Of a stretch of 64,000 nt of DNA, positions 17,200 to 26,789 are shown in pieces. How positions within the stretch are numbered: the stretch's first letter is position 1; each line of letters opens with the position of its first letter. The notes below the pieces were generated by a model. That model saw nothing but the letters and a program-made list of their open reading frames with translations, had not been told where the DNA came from and ran no database searches. The position numbers were made by a program, and so were the translations under genes. Source of the stretch: Dolichospermum compactum NIES-806 (GTDB lineage Bacteria; Cyanobacteriota; Cyanobacteriia; Cyanobacteriales; Nostocaceae); contig NZ_AP018316.1 of the NCBI RefSeq assembly GCF_002368115.1, positions 1,587,140 through 1,651,139 of the forward strand, given 5' to 3'.

Positions 17200-19683
17200 A
17201 TGATGAATTTCACAGCTTTTTATCTCACAATTCAACAGGTTGAACAAGTATGTTTATTTCAATTATCTTGGGGTCAAGGACAAAATTTGAGTGTTGATGT
17301 CGCCTATCCAGAAAATCTAACTACACTATACCAAGAATGGCAAAATATTTATCTGAGTTTTTATAATACAGCACTGCGGGGAAAAGTTGCAAATATGGGT
17401 AGTCTCGCTGCTCCTCCCATTGATTGGCACGCTCGATTAGTACAGGCTGAAGCACAATTTTTATCTGCATTTCATTACTGGTTACGCAGTGCCGAATTAT
17501 TTGATATTCGTAAACAAATTGCTCAAGTTAGTAAACAAAATCAAACCCCATATCTTGATATTTTTATCGCTTGCATTACTCCAGATTTAGCCAAGTTGCC
17601 TTGGGAAGTATGGGAAATTGGTACAGAATTTGCTTTAGCTTCTAGTCAGATTCGCATTGTCCGCACTGCTACAAATCGTCGAGGAACGGTGATAAATACT
17701 CAAGGTAAATATCCAAGTAAAGCTAGAATTTTAGTGATTTTAGGAGATGATACAGGTTTAAATTTTGAATCGGAAAAACAAGCTATTGCATCTTTAAAAG
17801 ATTATGCAGATGTTAAATTTATCGGTTGGCAACCTAACAAGAATATTGATGACTTAAAAACTGAAATCGTCCAAACTATTTCTTCCCAAAATGGCTGGGA
17901 TATTTTATTTTTTGCAGGACACAGTAATCAAACTAATTTGACTGGTGGTGAATTAGGTATTGCTCCTGGTGTAGCTTTATCAATTTCTGAACTTGAACCG
18001 GCTTTAATTACTGCTAAAGATAGAGGATTACAATGTGCTATTTTCAATTCTTGTAATGGTTTGAGTATTGCTGATAAATTAATTGATTTGGGTATCAGTC
18101 AAGTTGCGGTAATGCGTGAACCTATTCATAATCAAGTAGCAGAAGTATTTTTACCCCGCTTTTTGCAAGCTTTGTCTGAATATAAAGATGTTCATGAATC
18201 GTTGATTTCAGCAGCACAATATTTAAAAGTAGAAAAGAATTTTACTTATCCCAGTGCATATTTGATTCCTTCGTTATTTCGGCATCCAGGAGCAGATTTA
18301 TTTCGTCTTCAACCTGCTTTTATGAATGAAGGAATTAAAAAGTTAATTCCTAATCGTCGAGAAATAATTGTACTTTCAGTTTTATTGATTATTAGCTTGC
18401 TGTTACCAGTTCAACAATTTTTATTACAGCGTCGAGTATTATTACAAGCTATCTATCGTCAACTTACAGGACAAGTTGCAACTGTAGCAAGTCCCCCAGT
18501 TTTATTGGTAGAGATTGATGAAGATTCCATTAGAAAGGCTAAAATTTCTAACCCTAAACCGATTGAGCGTAAGTATTTAGCAAGTTTAATTGATAGGTTA
18601 ACGGCTAATCAAGCCAAAATAATTGGTATTGATTATTTATTAGATAGACATCAAGGAGAAAGCGATCGCATTCTTGCTAACTCTATCAAAACTGCTGTAA
18701 AATCAGCAAAACCGACATTGTTTGTTTTTGCTGGAACTGCAAATCAAGATGGTCAATGGTTACGGGTATTACCTAATATTGCTAATCTTAATTGGAGTCT
18801 AGAAGGTGAAATTGAGATTTTACCTGGATATATGCAACTATTACCTGATCATAATTCTCAGTATAATAATTCTCAGTCTTCAGACCCAGATTTTTCTAAG
18901 TTATTAAATCCTGGTGCTACTTCAATTTCGAGTTTTTCAGGTTTATTAACACTTGGATATCAGTTACAACAATCTTCTGATGCACCACAACCAAAATTAG
19001 ACAGTCAAGAGGATTTTTTTCAACAAATAAACAATTCTCCAGATCGTAAAGTGCAAGATAGATCCCATTCTCAAACGATTACAAGGTTCAGTTACTCACT
19101 GCATCAAATGTGGATGCACCCAATTATTGATTTTTCTATTTCTCCTCAATCAGTATATCAAAATATTCCCGCTTGGCGATTATTGGAGAATCAAAATATT
19201 CCTAAAAATCTCCAAAATTTACAAGATATCATAGTCATTATTGCACCGGGAGGATATGAAGAAGCTGGATTAAATTATGACGGTGAAGATAATTTTTTAA
19301 TATCAAAGTTTCCAGCTATTAAATATTGGCGTGATCAAGAAAATCCCATTAATCAAAGCCAAATATTAACAGGTGGTGAATATCATGCCTATATGGTACA
19401 TCATTTACGTACTAACAGATTAGTTATTCCCATTCCTGATTTTTGGATGATTGGGATAGCTATATTAATAGGCAAAAGTTTAAGTTTATATTTATTACCC
19501 AGAAAAAAATCTAATCAACCGCAATCTTTAATCATAATCACCATAGTTACAGGTATTTATGGTTTAATAAGTTTACAATTATACATTTCTGCAACTGCAA
19601 TTTTATTACCTTGGTTGTTACCTTCTGTAACATTGTGGTTTTACATTCTATCTGCGATTTTGGAGAAAAAATCTGATGAATAA
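17200..19683 (+). CDS. CHAT-CHASE2 membrane protein (cytoplasmic protease, external sensor)
   Basis: This 827-residue protein has an N-terminal CHAT domain (about 130-370) with His241 in FFAGHSNQ and Cys285 in FNSCNGLS, without a signal peptide. A membrane helix lies at about 387-407 (EIIVLSVLLIISLLLPVQQF). A CHASE2 extracytoplasmic sensor covers about 425-725, starting near VLLVEIDEDSIRKAKISNPKPIERKYLASLIDRL. Two to three helices close the C-terminus. CHASE2 usually feeds kinases or cyclases; here the output looks proteolytic, so an outside signal could switch a cytoplasmic CHAT protease. This is inference. Start: tandem ATGs at 17200/17203; the longer frame passes through a repeat. The stop overlaps the DUF928 start by 8 bp, implying coupled translation. 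Confidence 0.88.
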   Translation: MMNFTAFYLTIQQVEQVCLFQLSWGQGQNLSVDVAYPENLTTLYQEWQNIYLSFYNTALRGKVANMGSLAAPPIDWHARLVQAEAQFLSAFHYWLRSAELFDIRKQIAQVSKQNQTPYLDIFIACITPDLAKLPWEVWEIGTEFALASSQIRIVRTATNRRGTVINTQGKYPSKARILVILGDDTGLNFESEKQAIASLKDYADVKFIGWQPNKNIDDLKTEIVQTISSQNGWDILFFAGHSNQTNLTGGELGIAPGVALSISELEPALITAKDRGLQCAIFNSCNGLSIADKLIDLGISQVAVMREPIHNQVAEVFLPRFLQALSEYKDVHESLISAAQYLKVEKNFTYPSAYLIPSLFRHPGADLFRLQPAFMNEGIKKLIPNRREIIVLSVLLIISLLLPVQQFLLQRRVLLQAIYRQLTGQVATVASPPVLLVEIDEDSIRKAKISNPKPIERKYLASLIDRLTANQAKIIGIDYLLDRHQGESDRILANSIKTAVKSAKPTLFVFAGTANQDGQWLRVLPNIANLNWSLEGEIEILPGYMQLLPDHNSQYNNSQSSDPDFSKLLNPGATSISSFSGLLTLGYQLQQSSDAPQPKLDSQEDFFQQINNSPDRKVQDRSHSQTITRFSYSLHQMWMHPIIDFSISPQSVYQNIPAWRLLENQNIPKNLQNLQDIIVIIAPGGYEEAGLNYDGEDNFLISKFPAIKYWRDQENPINQSQILTGGEYHAYMVHHLRTNRLVIPIPDFWMIGIAILIGKSLSLYLLPRKKSNQPQSLIIITIVTGIYGLISLQLYISATAILLPWLLPSVTLWFYILSAILEKKSDE

Positions 19684-20371
19684 ATCTTTTTTATCTAGGG
19701 TAATTTTATCATCTCTAGCTTTCAGCACTTTGGCTATCTTACCTAATCAAGCGGTTATTGCCCAGAAAAATCCTCAGAAACCTGCTCCATTTTGGAGTAA
19801 TATTTCTCAACTGCTATTTTCTAATAAACCACCTGTAAAACCACGTAAAGGAGGTAGTCGTCCTACAGACTCTATCTGCATAATTTCCCCAGATGCTTCT
19901 TCTGAAACTAGAATTATTTGGAGCGATCGCCCTTTATTTCTTTGGCATGGTAAAATCAAAAAAATAAAGGTCACTGACATAAGTAATAATACTGTTATTT
20001 TCAGTGAAAATGTGGAAAATACTCAACAATATACTTATACGGGACAACCACTGCAACCAGGCCAAACCTACGAGTTAGATATATTTCTTGGTGAAAGTCG
20101 AGCAACATTTGTGAAATTTCAGATTATGGAGAGTGAAGAACGCAACAGCATTACCGCAGCACTGAAGACGCTAGAGAATAAACTACAAGCAAAAAAAAGT
20201 CATCATGAGGCGATCGCTTTTGCTAAAGCTAACTACTTTACTAAATTGGGTCTGTGGTCAGATGTGTTACAGCAAGCATATTCAGTACAAAAACCCTCTC
20301 TTGAGTTAGATAGGATGCTCAAAAAAATTCCTCAGCAGTTATGTAAACAGCCAAAATCAGATAGATTGTAG
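19676..20371 (+). CDS. DUF928 domain protein, exported
   Basis: This 231-residue protein has a Sec signal (NKSFLSRVILSSLAFSTLAILPNQAVIA). DUF928 follows, recognised from RKGGSRPTDSICIISPD and RPLFLWHG, an Ig-like beta fold with LQPGQTYELDIF. A short helical tail resembles a TPR. The function of the family is unknown. It overlaps the CHAT-CHASE2 gene by 8 bp (ATGAATAA), so the two are co-translated. The exported DUF928 protein may be a periplasmic ligand or partner of the CHASE2 sensor; that role is inferred from the overlap only. Confidence 0.8.
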   Translation: MNKSFLSRVILSSLAFSTLAILPNQAVIAQKNPQKPAPFWSNISQLLFSNKPPVKPRKGGSRPTDSICIISPDASSETRIIWSDRPLFLWHGKIKKIKVTDISNNTVIFSENVENTQQYTYTGQPLQPGQTYELDIFLGESRATFVKFQIMESEERNSITAALKTLENKLQAKKSHHEAIAFAKANYFTKLGLWSDVLQQAYSVQKPSLELDRMLKKIPQQLCKQPKSDRL

Positions 20372-20630
20372 GGTGCGTCAGACTGCATAAATCCTGTAAA
20401 TAAACAGATTGTTGATATCTGACGCACGCTACCAATGTGCCAGTTGCGTAAGTCCTGTGAAAAAACCTACAGCAAATTGTCATCAAACCTAGAACAAGAA
20501 CCCCACCCCCAACCCCCTCCCCGCAAGCGATGAGGGGGCTAAGATGTAACTTATATGATTGGAAATCGCTGTAATATCCAGATCCTCGACTTCTCAAAGA
20601 AATCGGGGATTTATTTTTTGAAAAAATTTT
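20372..20630. repeat. Intergenic with solo IS end and GC-rich repeat
   Basis: Contains a lone 21-base end of the IS family at 20436-20456 (TGTGCCAGTTGCGTAAGTCCT). It also holds an inverted copy of the CCCCCTCCCCGCAAGCGATGAGGGGG repeat family at about 20495-20541, whose other copies are at 30162 and 54830. No gene seen. Confidence 0.6.
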
Positions 20631-20633
20631 CTT

Positions 20634-20670
20634 TTTTGCATAACCTCTAAAACCTCAGAAATACATATAG
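20634..20670 (+). promoter_or_regulatory. Cluster element 3, before small ORF and TPR gene
   Basis: TTTTGCATA (GCATA at 20638-20642), ACCTC in the spacer, 14 bases, then AGAAATACATATAG starting at 20657. The second box differs slightly from the consensus. It lies about 90 bp before a 27-codon ORF and about 255 bp before the TPR gene. Confidence 0.55.
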
Positions 20671-20757
20671 TTGTGAACCAACAGTCAAGTTATAAATTCA
20701 CATTCATGATCATGAATTTGACTGTCTATGTATTTATTGTCAATCAGCGAGGATTTG

Positions 20758-20841
20758 ATGGGGTCAAAAAATTATCTGGGGGGAATTGCAGATTTTAATA
20801 ATCAAGGAGGGGATGATGATCCAATAGTTACACCTAATTAA
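20758..20841 (+). CDS. Possible 27-residue peptide
   Basis: A short ORF with a good ribosome site (GAGG five bases before the ATG) coding for MGSKNYLGGIADFN...DDDPIVTPN. It is acidic, Gly/Asp-rich and has no hydrophobic signal. It is the first ORF downstream of cluster element 3, and the TPR gene begins 82 bp later. It is too short to judge by coding bias. It could be a real small product of the cluster or a leader ORF. No homology was recognised. Confidence 0.3.
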   Translation: MGSKNYLGGIADFNNQGGDDDPIVTPN

Positions 20842-20923
20842 TCAGGTTTCGTGCTTTTAAACACCTGATAAATCTTATGTCAATAAAATGAGTCAACTTA
20901 ATTATTTTTGAGGAAATACAACT

Positions 20924-21427
20924 ATGAAACTTTGGAAATTAGCAGCAAGCATTCTGGTATTTAGCACAATCATTATTAGCCCCAAAGCCAACGCTCAAAA
21001 TTTGTTAAAACCTCAGCAACTAGCACCATTACAGAACTCAGTAAGTCCCAATTCTAAAGATGTGGACACATACTTTACACAGGGTTTTAAAAAAGTAGAA
21101 TTGAAAGATTTTCGAGGAGCGATCGCTGATTTTAACAAAATTCTCGAAATTGATCCTAATAATGCTTATGCCTATGTTGGGAGAGGATTTAGTAGATTTG
21201 GTTTAGCAAGCTATCAAGGAGCAAAAAAAGATTTCGATAAAGCCTTGGAAATTACTCCTGATATTGCTTATGCTCACTTTTTTAGAGGTTTTACCCTAGT
21301 GATGTTAGAAGATAAACAAGGAGCGATCGCTGATTTACAAAAAGCATCTACATTGTTTAAAGAAGAAGGAGAAGACGAATTTGCCCAAAAAGCGGATAAT
21401 GCAGTTAAACAAATAGAAGCTAGTTAG
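20924..21427 (+). CDS. Small exported TPR protein
   Basis: This 167-residue protein has a Sec signal (KLWKLAASILVFSTIIISPKANA) and about three TPR units, for example FRGAIADFNKILEIDPNNAYAY and YQGAKKDFDKALEITPD. Two of its codons for AIAD lie in GCGATCGC octamers. It has no catalytic domain and probably binds protein partners in the periplasm. It sits between DUF928 and the catalytically dead CHAT gene, with TTTTTGAGG upstream of the ATG. A role as a soluble TPR partner for the neighbouring CHAT proteases is only inferred. Confidence 0.85.
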   Translation: MKLWKLAASILVFSTIIISPKANAQNLLKPQQLAPLQNSVSPNSKDVDTYFTQGFKKVELKDFRGAIADFNKILEIDPNNAYAYVGRGFSRFGLASYQGAKKDFDKALEITPDIAYAHFFRGFTLVMLEDKQGAIADLQKASTLFKEEGEDEFAQKADNAVKQIEAS

Positions 21428-21528
21428 AAATTATCCCATAAATTATTCAGAAATCGTAGGTTGGGTTGACGCAAGGAAACCCAACATTTTTACATTTTGA
21501 CATAAATTATGTTTCTGTTGAGTGAATA

Positions 21529-21560
21529 TTGCATAAGCTCCAAAAGCCCAGAGATATATA
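21529..21560 (+). promoter_or_regulatory. Cluster element 4, before the pseudo-CHAT gene
   Basis: TATTGCATA (GCATA at 21531-21535), GCTCC in the spacer, 14 bases, then AGAGATATATA at 21550-21560. It lies 31 bp before the ATG at 21592. It probably also drives the TPR-CHAT gene at 23092, which follows after only 36 bp. Confidence 0.65.
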
Positions 21561-21591
21561 AACTTTGATACAATAAATCCCCTATTCAACC

Positions 21592-23055
21592 ATGAAAAAC
21601 TTCAAAATCAGTTCCATTAGCTTAATTCCCCAACTAGCATCTAGTTGGATCATGCTTTTGACGACTGTTTCCATACCTGTTAACACCGTTCAAGCAAATG
21701 ATCTATACCTAAAACCATCAACAGCAAATATAGATACAATATCTAATTCTGCTAACCAAACATCAATATATAAGCAATTACAAAAAAACCTCATTAATCA
21801 GAATAAACCAGAAGCTGCATTAGAAATTTCTGAACGTAGTCATAATGGTGAATTTTGGGAATTATTAACCTCACATAAATCAAAGCAAATAGCCGTCTCT
21901 CTATCTTCAGAGCAAATTAAACAAGTTGCTAAACAACAAAATGCCACAATTGTGCAATATTCAATTATTAATGATGAATTTGTCATTGCAGGTCAAAAAC
22001 AAACCCAAGAATCAGAACTGCTGATTTGGGTAATTAAACCCACAGGTGAAATTGCACTTCGTCAAGTGAATCTAAAACCTTTATGGCAAAAAGAAAATAC
22101 ATCTTTAAGTGATTTAGTCGCAGAAAGTCGCCTGAGAATGGGAGCGCAACATAGAAATAATAAAGAAATAAAAGTAGTTCCTACAGAAGAGCATATTTAC
22201 AAAAAACATTTGCAGAAACTACATGAAATTTTAATTCAACCCATTGCTGATTTATTGCCAAATCAACCCGATAAACACATTATTTTCATTCCTCAAGGAG
22301 ACTTATTTTTTGTTCCCTTTGCAGCATTGCAAGATACAAAAGGTCAATATTTAATTGAAAAACATACCATTGCCACTGCGCCCTCAATTCAAGTTTTAGA
22401 TCTACTTTATCAACGAAAACAGCAAAATCAAGGATTAGTGAAAGATGTGTTAATCGTTGGTAATCCTATCATGCCTACTAAACCACTGCAACCAGGAGAA
22501 AATCCGCCAGAAACATTTAATCTTCCAGGTGCAGAACAAGAAGCAAAACAAATAGCTGGGATTTTTAACACTCAAGCACTAACAGGAAAAGCAGCCACAG
22601 AAACCGCAATTGTTCAACGAATGCCCCAAGCGAAAATAATTCATTTAGCTGCAAGCAATGTAAGAAGTAAAGAGGGAGAATTTAGCGATGTATTAGCTTT
22701 AGGAACTTCCGAACAAGATGATGGATGGCTGACATCTGAAGAAATTATCAACTTGAACCTAAAAGCGGAATTAGTGGTATTAAGTGGTAATGATACAGCT
22801 ATAGGCAAAGTTACCAATGATGGTGTAATTGGTTTATCGCGGTCTTTTTTAACCGCAGGTGCTACTAGCGTGATTGGTTCTTTGTGGTGTGTCTCGGATA
22901 TGGCAACAGCATTTTTGATGACTGAGTTTTATCAGGAATTAAGTAAAAATCCAGATAAAGCTGCTGCTTTGCGTCAGGCAATGCTAATAACTATGAAGAA
23001 ATACCCAAATCCGATGAGTTGGGCAGGTTTTACTTTAATTGGCAATTCTCAATAA
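21592..23055 (+). CDS. CHAT-fold protein lacking both catalytic residues (pseudoprotease)
   Basis: This 487-residue exported protein has the signal LIPQLASSWIMLLTTVSIPVNTVQA. Only a remnant of the TPR-CHAT linker remains (NKPEAALEISERS), then a full-length CHAT domain. The fold landmarks are conserved (IIFIPQGDLFFVPFAALQD, YLIEKHTIATAPSIQVLDL, LSRSFLTAGATSVIGSLW). The catalytic positions are not: the HLATHG motif is HLAASN (Ser355 for His) and SACDTG is SGNDTA (Asn400 for Cys). The frame is otherwise intact, so this looks like a kept inactive paralogue rather than a decaying gene. It may regulate or bait the active paralogues. It is probably co-transcribed with the next gene, 36 bp away. Confidence 0.88.
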   Translation: MKNFKISSISLIPQLASSWIMLLTTVSIPVNTVQANDLYLKPSTANIDTISNSANQTSIYKQLQKNLINQNKPEAALEISERSHNGEFWELLTSHKSKQIAVSLSSEQIKQVAKQQNATIVQYSIINDEFVIAGQKQTQESELLIWVIKPTGEIALRQVNLKPLWQKENTSLSDLVAESRLRMGAQHRNNKEIKVVPTEEHIYKKHLQKLHEILIQPIADLLPNQPDKHIIFIPQGDLFFVPFAALQDTKGQYLIEKHTIATAPSIQVLDLLYQRKQQNQGLVKDVLIVGNPIMPTKPLQPGENPPETFNLPGAEQEAKQIAGIFNTQALTGKAATETAIVQRMPQAKIIHLAASNVRSKEGEFSDVLALGTSEQDDGWLTSEEIINLNLKAELVVLSGNDTAIGKVTNDGVIGLSRSFLTAGATSVIGSLWCVSDMATAFLMTEFYQELSKNPDKAAALRQAMLITMKKYPNPMSWAGFTLIGNSQ

Positions 23056-23091
23056 ACTGTTAATTTTCTCGCAACAATTGGTATAAAATCC

Positions 23092-26000
23092 ATGTCTCAT
23101 CGCCAAATTCGGTTAATTGCATTTATCACTTTCATCTTGACCGTTTTACAACCTGTGGTTAATTTGCCAGTGTTATTCCAGGTATCACAGGTATTAGCAC
23201 AAACACCAGCAAACCGGAAAGCAGAAGCAGATAGACTATTTCAGCAAGGTATTGAACAGTTTCAAACAAATCAATTTACAGCAGCATTACAGTCGTTTCA
23301 AGAGGCATTGATCATTTATCGTGAAATCAAAGACCGGGATGGTGAGGCACGTACTTTAACTAGTAAAGGTGGTGCTTACATGGGGCTGGGAGATAAAGCT
23401 AATGCGATCGCATCTTTCAAACAAGTTTTAGCAATTGCCAAGGAAATCAATAATCAAGAGTTGGAGAAAATTGCTCAGGAAGCTCTACAGTTTGCTCAAA
23501 CTCAAAATGACCCTCGTAAAGCAGAAGCAGATAAACTATTACAGCAAGGTATTGAACAGTTTCAAATAAGTCAATTTACAGCAGCATTACAGTCTTGGCA
23601 ACAAGCATTGATTATTTATCGACAAATCAAAAACCGTCAAGGTGAGGGTGCTGCTCTAGGTAATCTGGGAAATGCTTACAATGCACTAGGAGATTACACC
23701 AAAGCCATTGAATACTATTCCTCCAGTTTAGCCATTGCCCGTGAAATTAAAGACCGTAGAGGTGAGGGCGCTGCTTTAGGTAGTCTGGGACTTGCTTACG
23801 ATGCACTAGGAGAATACACCAAAGCCATTGAATACCACACCTCCAGTTTAGCTATTCTCCGTGAAATCAAAAACCGTCAAGGTGAGGGTCAATCTCTAGG
23901 TAATCTGGGACTTGCTTACTATGCACTGGGAGATTACACCAAAGCCATTGAATACTACACCTCTAGTTTAGCCATTGCCCGTGAAATCAAAGACCGTAGA
24001 GGTGAGGGCGCTGCTTTAGGTAGTCTGGGACTTGCTTACTACTCTCTGGGAGAATACACCAAAGCCATTGAATACCACACCTCCAGTTTAGCCATTGCCC
24101 GTGAAATCAAAGACCGTTTAGGTGAGGGTAATGCTCTAGGTAATCTGGGACTTGCTTACCATGCACTAGGAGAATACACCAAAGCCATTGAATACCACTC
24201 CTCCCGTTTAGCCATTGCCCGTGAAATCAAAGACCGTAGAGGTGAGGGCGCTGCTTTAGGTAGTCTGGGACTTGCTTACGATGCACTGGGAGAATACACC
24301 AAAGCCATTGAATACCACACCTCCAGTTTAGCTATTCTCCGTGAAATCAAAAACCGTCAAGGTGAGGGTCAATCTCTAGGTAATCTGGGACTTGCTTACT
24401 ATGCACTGGGAGATTACACCAAAGCCATTGAATACTACACCTCTAGTTTAGCCATTGCCCGTGAAATCAAAGACCGTAGAGGTGAGGGCGCTGCTTTAGG
24501 TAGTCTGGGACTTGCTTACTACTCTCTGGGAGAATACACCAAAGCCATTGAATACCACACCTCCAGTTTAGCCATTGCCCGTGAAATCAAAGACCGTTTA
24601 GGTGAGGGTAATGCTCTAGGTAATCTGGGACTTGCTTACCATGCACTAGGAGAATACACCAAAGCCATTGAATACCACTCCTCCCGTTTAGCCATTGCCC
24701 GTGAAATCAAAGACCGTAGAGGTGAGGGCGCTGCTTTAGGTAGTCTGGGAAATGCTTACAATTCACTAGGAGAATACACCAAAGCCATTGAATACTATTC
24801 CTCCAGTTTAGCCATTGCCCGTGAAATCAAAGACATTCAAGGAGAAGGAGCTAGTTTAAATAATCTAGGTGAAACTTTCTATAAATCTGGCAACCTCCCA
24901 CAAGCAGAAACAACTCTCTATACTGGCATTGAAGTATGGGAATCTATCAGAGGAAAATTAGGGAACAATGATAGCTACAAAGTCTCTATTTTTGAAACAC
25001 AAACAGCGACTTACCGCACATTACAACAAGTCCTCATTGCTCAAAATAAAACTCATGAGGCTTTAGAAATTTCTGAAAGAGGACGTGCTAGGGCATTTGT
25101 CGAATTATTGTCTTCACGTTTATCTAACACAAATACCAGTCAAACCTCACAACCTGCTGTTGATAAACCCACTATTTCCTTATTACAACAAATCGCCAAA
25201 CAACAAAATGCTACCCTGGTTCAATATTCCATTATTTATGATGATTTGAAAATTGATGGTAAACAACAAAACAAAGAATCAGAACTCTATATCTGGGTGA
25301 TTAAACCCACAGGTGAAATTACTTTTCGTAAATCTGATTTAAAACCTCTGTGGCAAAAAGAAAATACCACTCTGAGAGAACTCGTTGATAATAGTCGTGA
25401 ATCTATTGGTGTGAAAAGGAGAGGGGGTATTGTAGCTAGTCTAGATCCTAAAGCTGCTCCAGTCAAAGGAAGATTTGAAAGACTCCATGAATTACTAATT
25501 ACACCCATTGCGGATCTTTTACCCAAAAAGGAAACTGAAAGAGTTGTTTTTATTCCTCAAAATCAATTATTCCTTGTTCCTTTCCCCGCATTGCAAGATG
25601 AAAAAGGTAAATATTTAATTGAAAAACATACTATTCTGACTGCACCATCTATTCAGGTTTTAGATTTAACCCACAAGCGAAAAAACGCCCTTAAAAAATC
25701 AGGAGTTGGTAGGGAAATATTAGTAGTTGGTAATCCTACTATGCCAAAAAATCCTATCACCAATGAACAAGAATCACCTCTCCCTGGTGCAGAACAGGAA
25801 GCGGTAAAAATTGCCGAATTGTTGAAAACTCAAGCGATGACAGGTAATAAAGCTACAGAAACAGCCATTGTCCAAAAAATGCCCACAGCCAGAATTATTC
25901 ATTTTGCCACTCATGGCTTCATTGATGATTTTAAAGGATTTGGTGTACCAGGTGCGATCGCATTTGCTCCCAGTGGTGAAGATAATGGTTTTTTAACATC

Positions 26001-26325
26001 AGGGGAAATTCTGGATTTAAAACTGAATGCTGAATTGATAGTTCTTAGTGCTTGTGATACGGGACAAGGAGATATTAAAGGTGATGGTGTGATTGGTTTA
26101 TCCCGTTCTTTAATTAGTGCTGGTATTCCTAGTATTGTAGTTTCTTTATGGGCTGTTGGTGATGATTCTACATCGTTTTTGATGACGGAGTTTTATAAAA
26201 ATATGGAACAAAAACTTGATAAAGGTACGGCATTAAGACAAGCGATGTTAACAACAATGAAACATAAAAATTATCAAAGTCCTTATCATTGGGCTGCTTT
26301 TACTTTAATTGGTGAGGTTGAATAA
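23092..26325 (+). CDS. Secreted TPR-CHAT protease with expanded TPR array
   Basis: This 1077-residue protein has a signal ending near QVSQVLAQ. Two degenerate TPR blocks follow (about 40-190), then a run of 40-residue TPR units of kinesin-light-chain type to about residue 600 (GEGAALGSLGLAYDALGEYTK and variants). The linker ERGRARAFVELL precedes the CHAT domain, with His941 (HFATHGF) and Cys988 (LSACDTGQG) intact. Eight TPR units come from a 480-bp tandem duplication in the DNA. The last 220 residues differ at only two positions from those of the paralogue at 30482, while the TPR arrays differ. This suggests a conserved catalytic end and a variable recognition end. A heptamer repeat follows the stop. 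Confidence 0.92.
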   Translation: MSHRQIRLIAFITFILTVLQPVVNLPVLFQVSQVLAQTPANRKAEADRLFQQGIEQFQTNQFTAALQSFQEALIIYREIKDRDGEARTLTSKGGAYMGLGDKANAIASFKQVLAIAKEINNQELEKIAQEALQFAQTQNDPRKAEADKLLQQGIEQFQISQFTAALQSWQQALIIYRQIKNRQGEGAALGNLGNAYNALGDYTKAIEYYSSSLAIAREIKDRRGEGAALGSLGLAYDALGEYTKAIEYHTSSLAILREIKNRQGEGQSLGNLGLAYYALGDYTKAIEYYTSSLAIAREIKDRRGEGAALGSLGLAYYSLGEYTKAIEYHTSSLAIAREIKDRLGEGNALGNLGLAYHALGEYTKAIEYHSSRLAIAREIKDRRGEGAALGSLGLAYDALGEYTKAIEYHTSSLAILREIKNRQGEGQSLGNLGLAYYALGDYTKAIEYYTSSLAIAREIKDRRGEGAALGSLGLAYYSLGEYTKAIEYHTSSLAIAREIKDRLGEGNALGNLGLAYHALGEYTKAIEYHSSRLAIAREIKDRRGEGAALGSLGNAYNSLGEYTKAIEYYSSSLAIAREIKDIQGEGASLNNLGETFYKSGNLPQAETTLYTGIEVWESIRGKLGNNDSYKVSIFETQTATYRTLQQVLIAQNKTHEALEISERGRARAFVELLSSRLSNTNTSQTSQPAVDKPTISLLQQIAKQQNATLVQYSIIYDDLKIDGKQQNKESELYIWVIKPTGEITFRKSDLKPLWQKENTTLRELVDNSRESIGVKRRGGIVASLDPKAAPVKGRFERLHELLITPIADLLPKKETERVVFIPQNQLFLVPFPALQDEKGKYLIEKHTILTAPSIQVLDLTHKRKNALKKSGVGREILVVGNPTMPKNPITNEQESPLPGAEQEAVKIAELLKTQAMTGNKATETAIVQKMPTARIIHFATHGFIDDFKGFGVPGAIAFAPSGEDNGFLTSGEILDLKLNAELIVLSACDTGQGDIKGDGVIGLSRSLISAGIPSIVVSLWAVGDDSTSFLMTEFYKNMEQKLDKGTALRQAMLTTMKHKNYQSPYHWAAFTLIGEVE
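23761..24720 (+). repeat. 480-bp tandem duplication within the TPR array
   Basis: Bases 23761-24240 and 24241-24720 are the same apart from one transition, which I saw in line-by-line comparison (A at 23809 against G at 24289). Each copy codes for four 40-residue TPR units, so the event stays in frame. Within each copy the 120-bp units are themselves related. Confidence 0.92.
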
Positions 26326-26326
26326 A

Positions 26327-26437
26327 TGGTAATGGGTGATGGGTGATGGGTGATGGGTGATTGGTGATGGGTGATGGGTGATGGGTGATGGGTGATTGGT
26401 GATGGGTGATGGGTGATGGGTGATTGGTGATTGGGTG
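26327..26437. repeat. Heptanucleotide tandem repeat (GGGTGAT/TGGTGAT)
   Basis: About fifteen 7-bp units mixing GGGTGAT and TGGTGAT, starting one base after the TPR-CHAT stop. Same STRR type as at 16902 and 29747. Confidence 0.9.
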
Positions 26438-26789
<352 letters not shown>

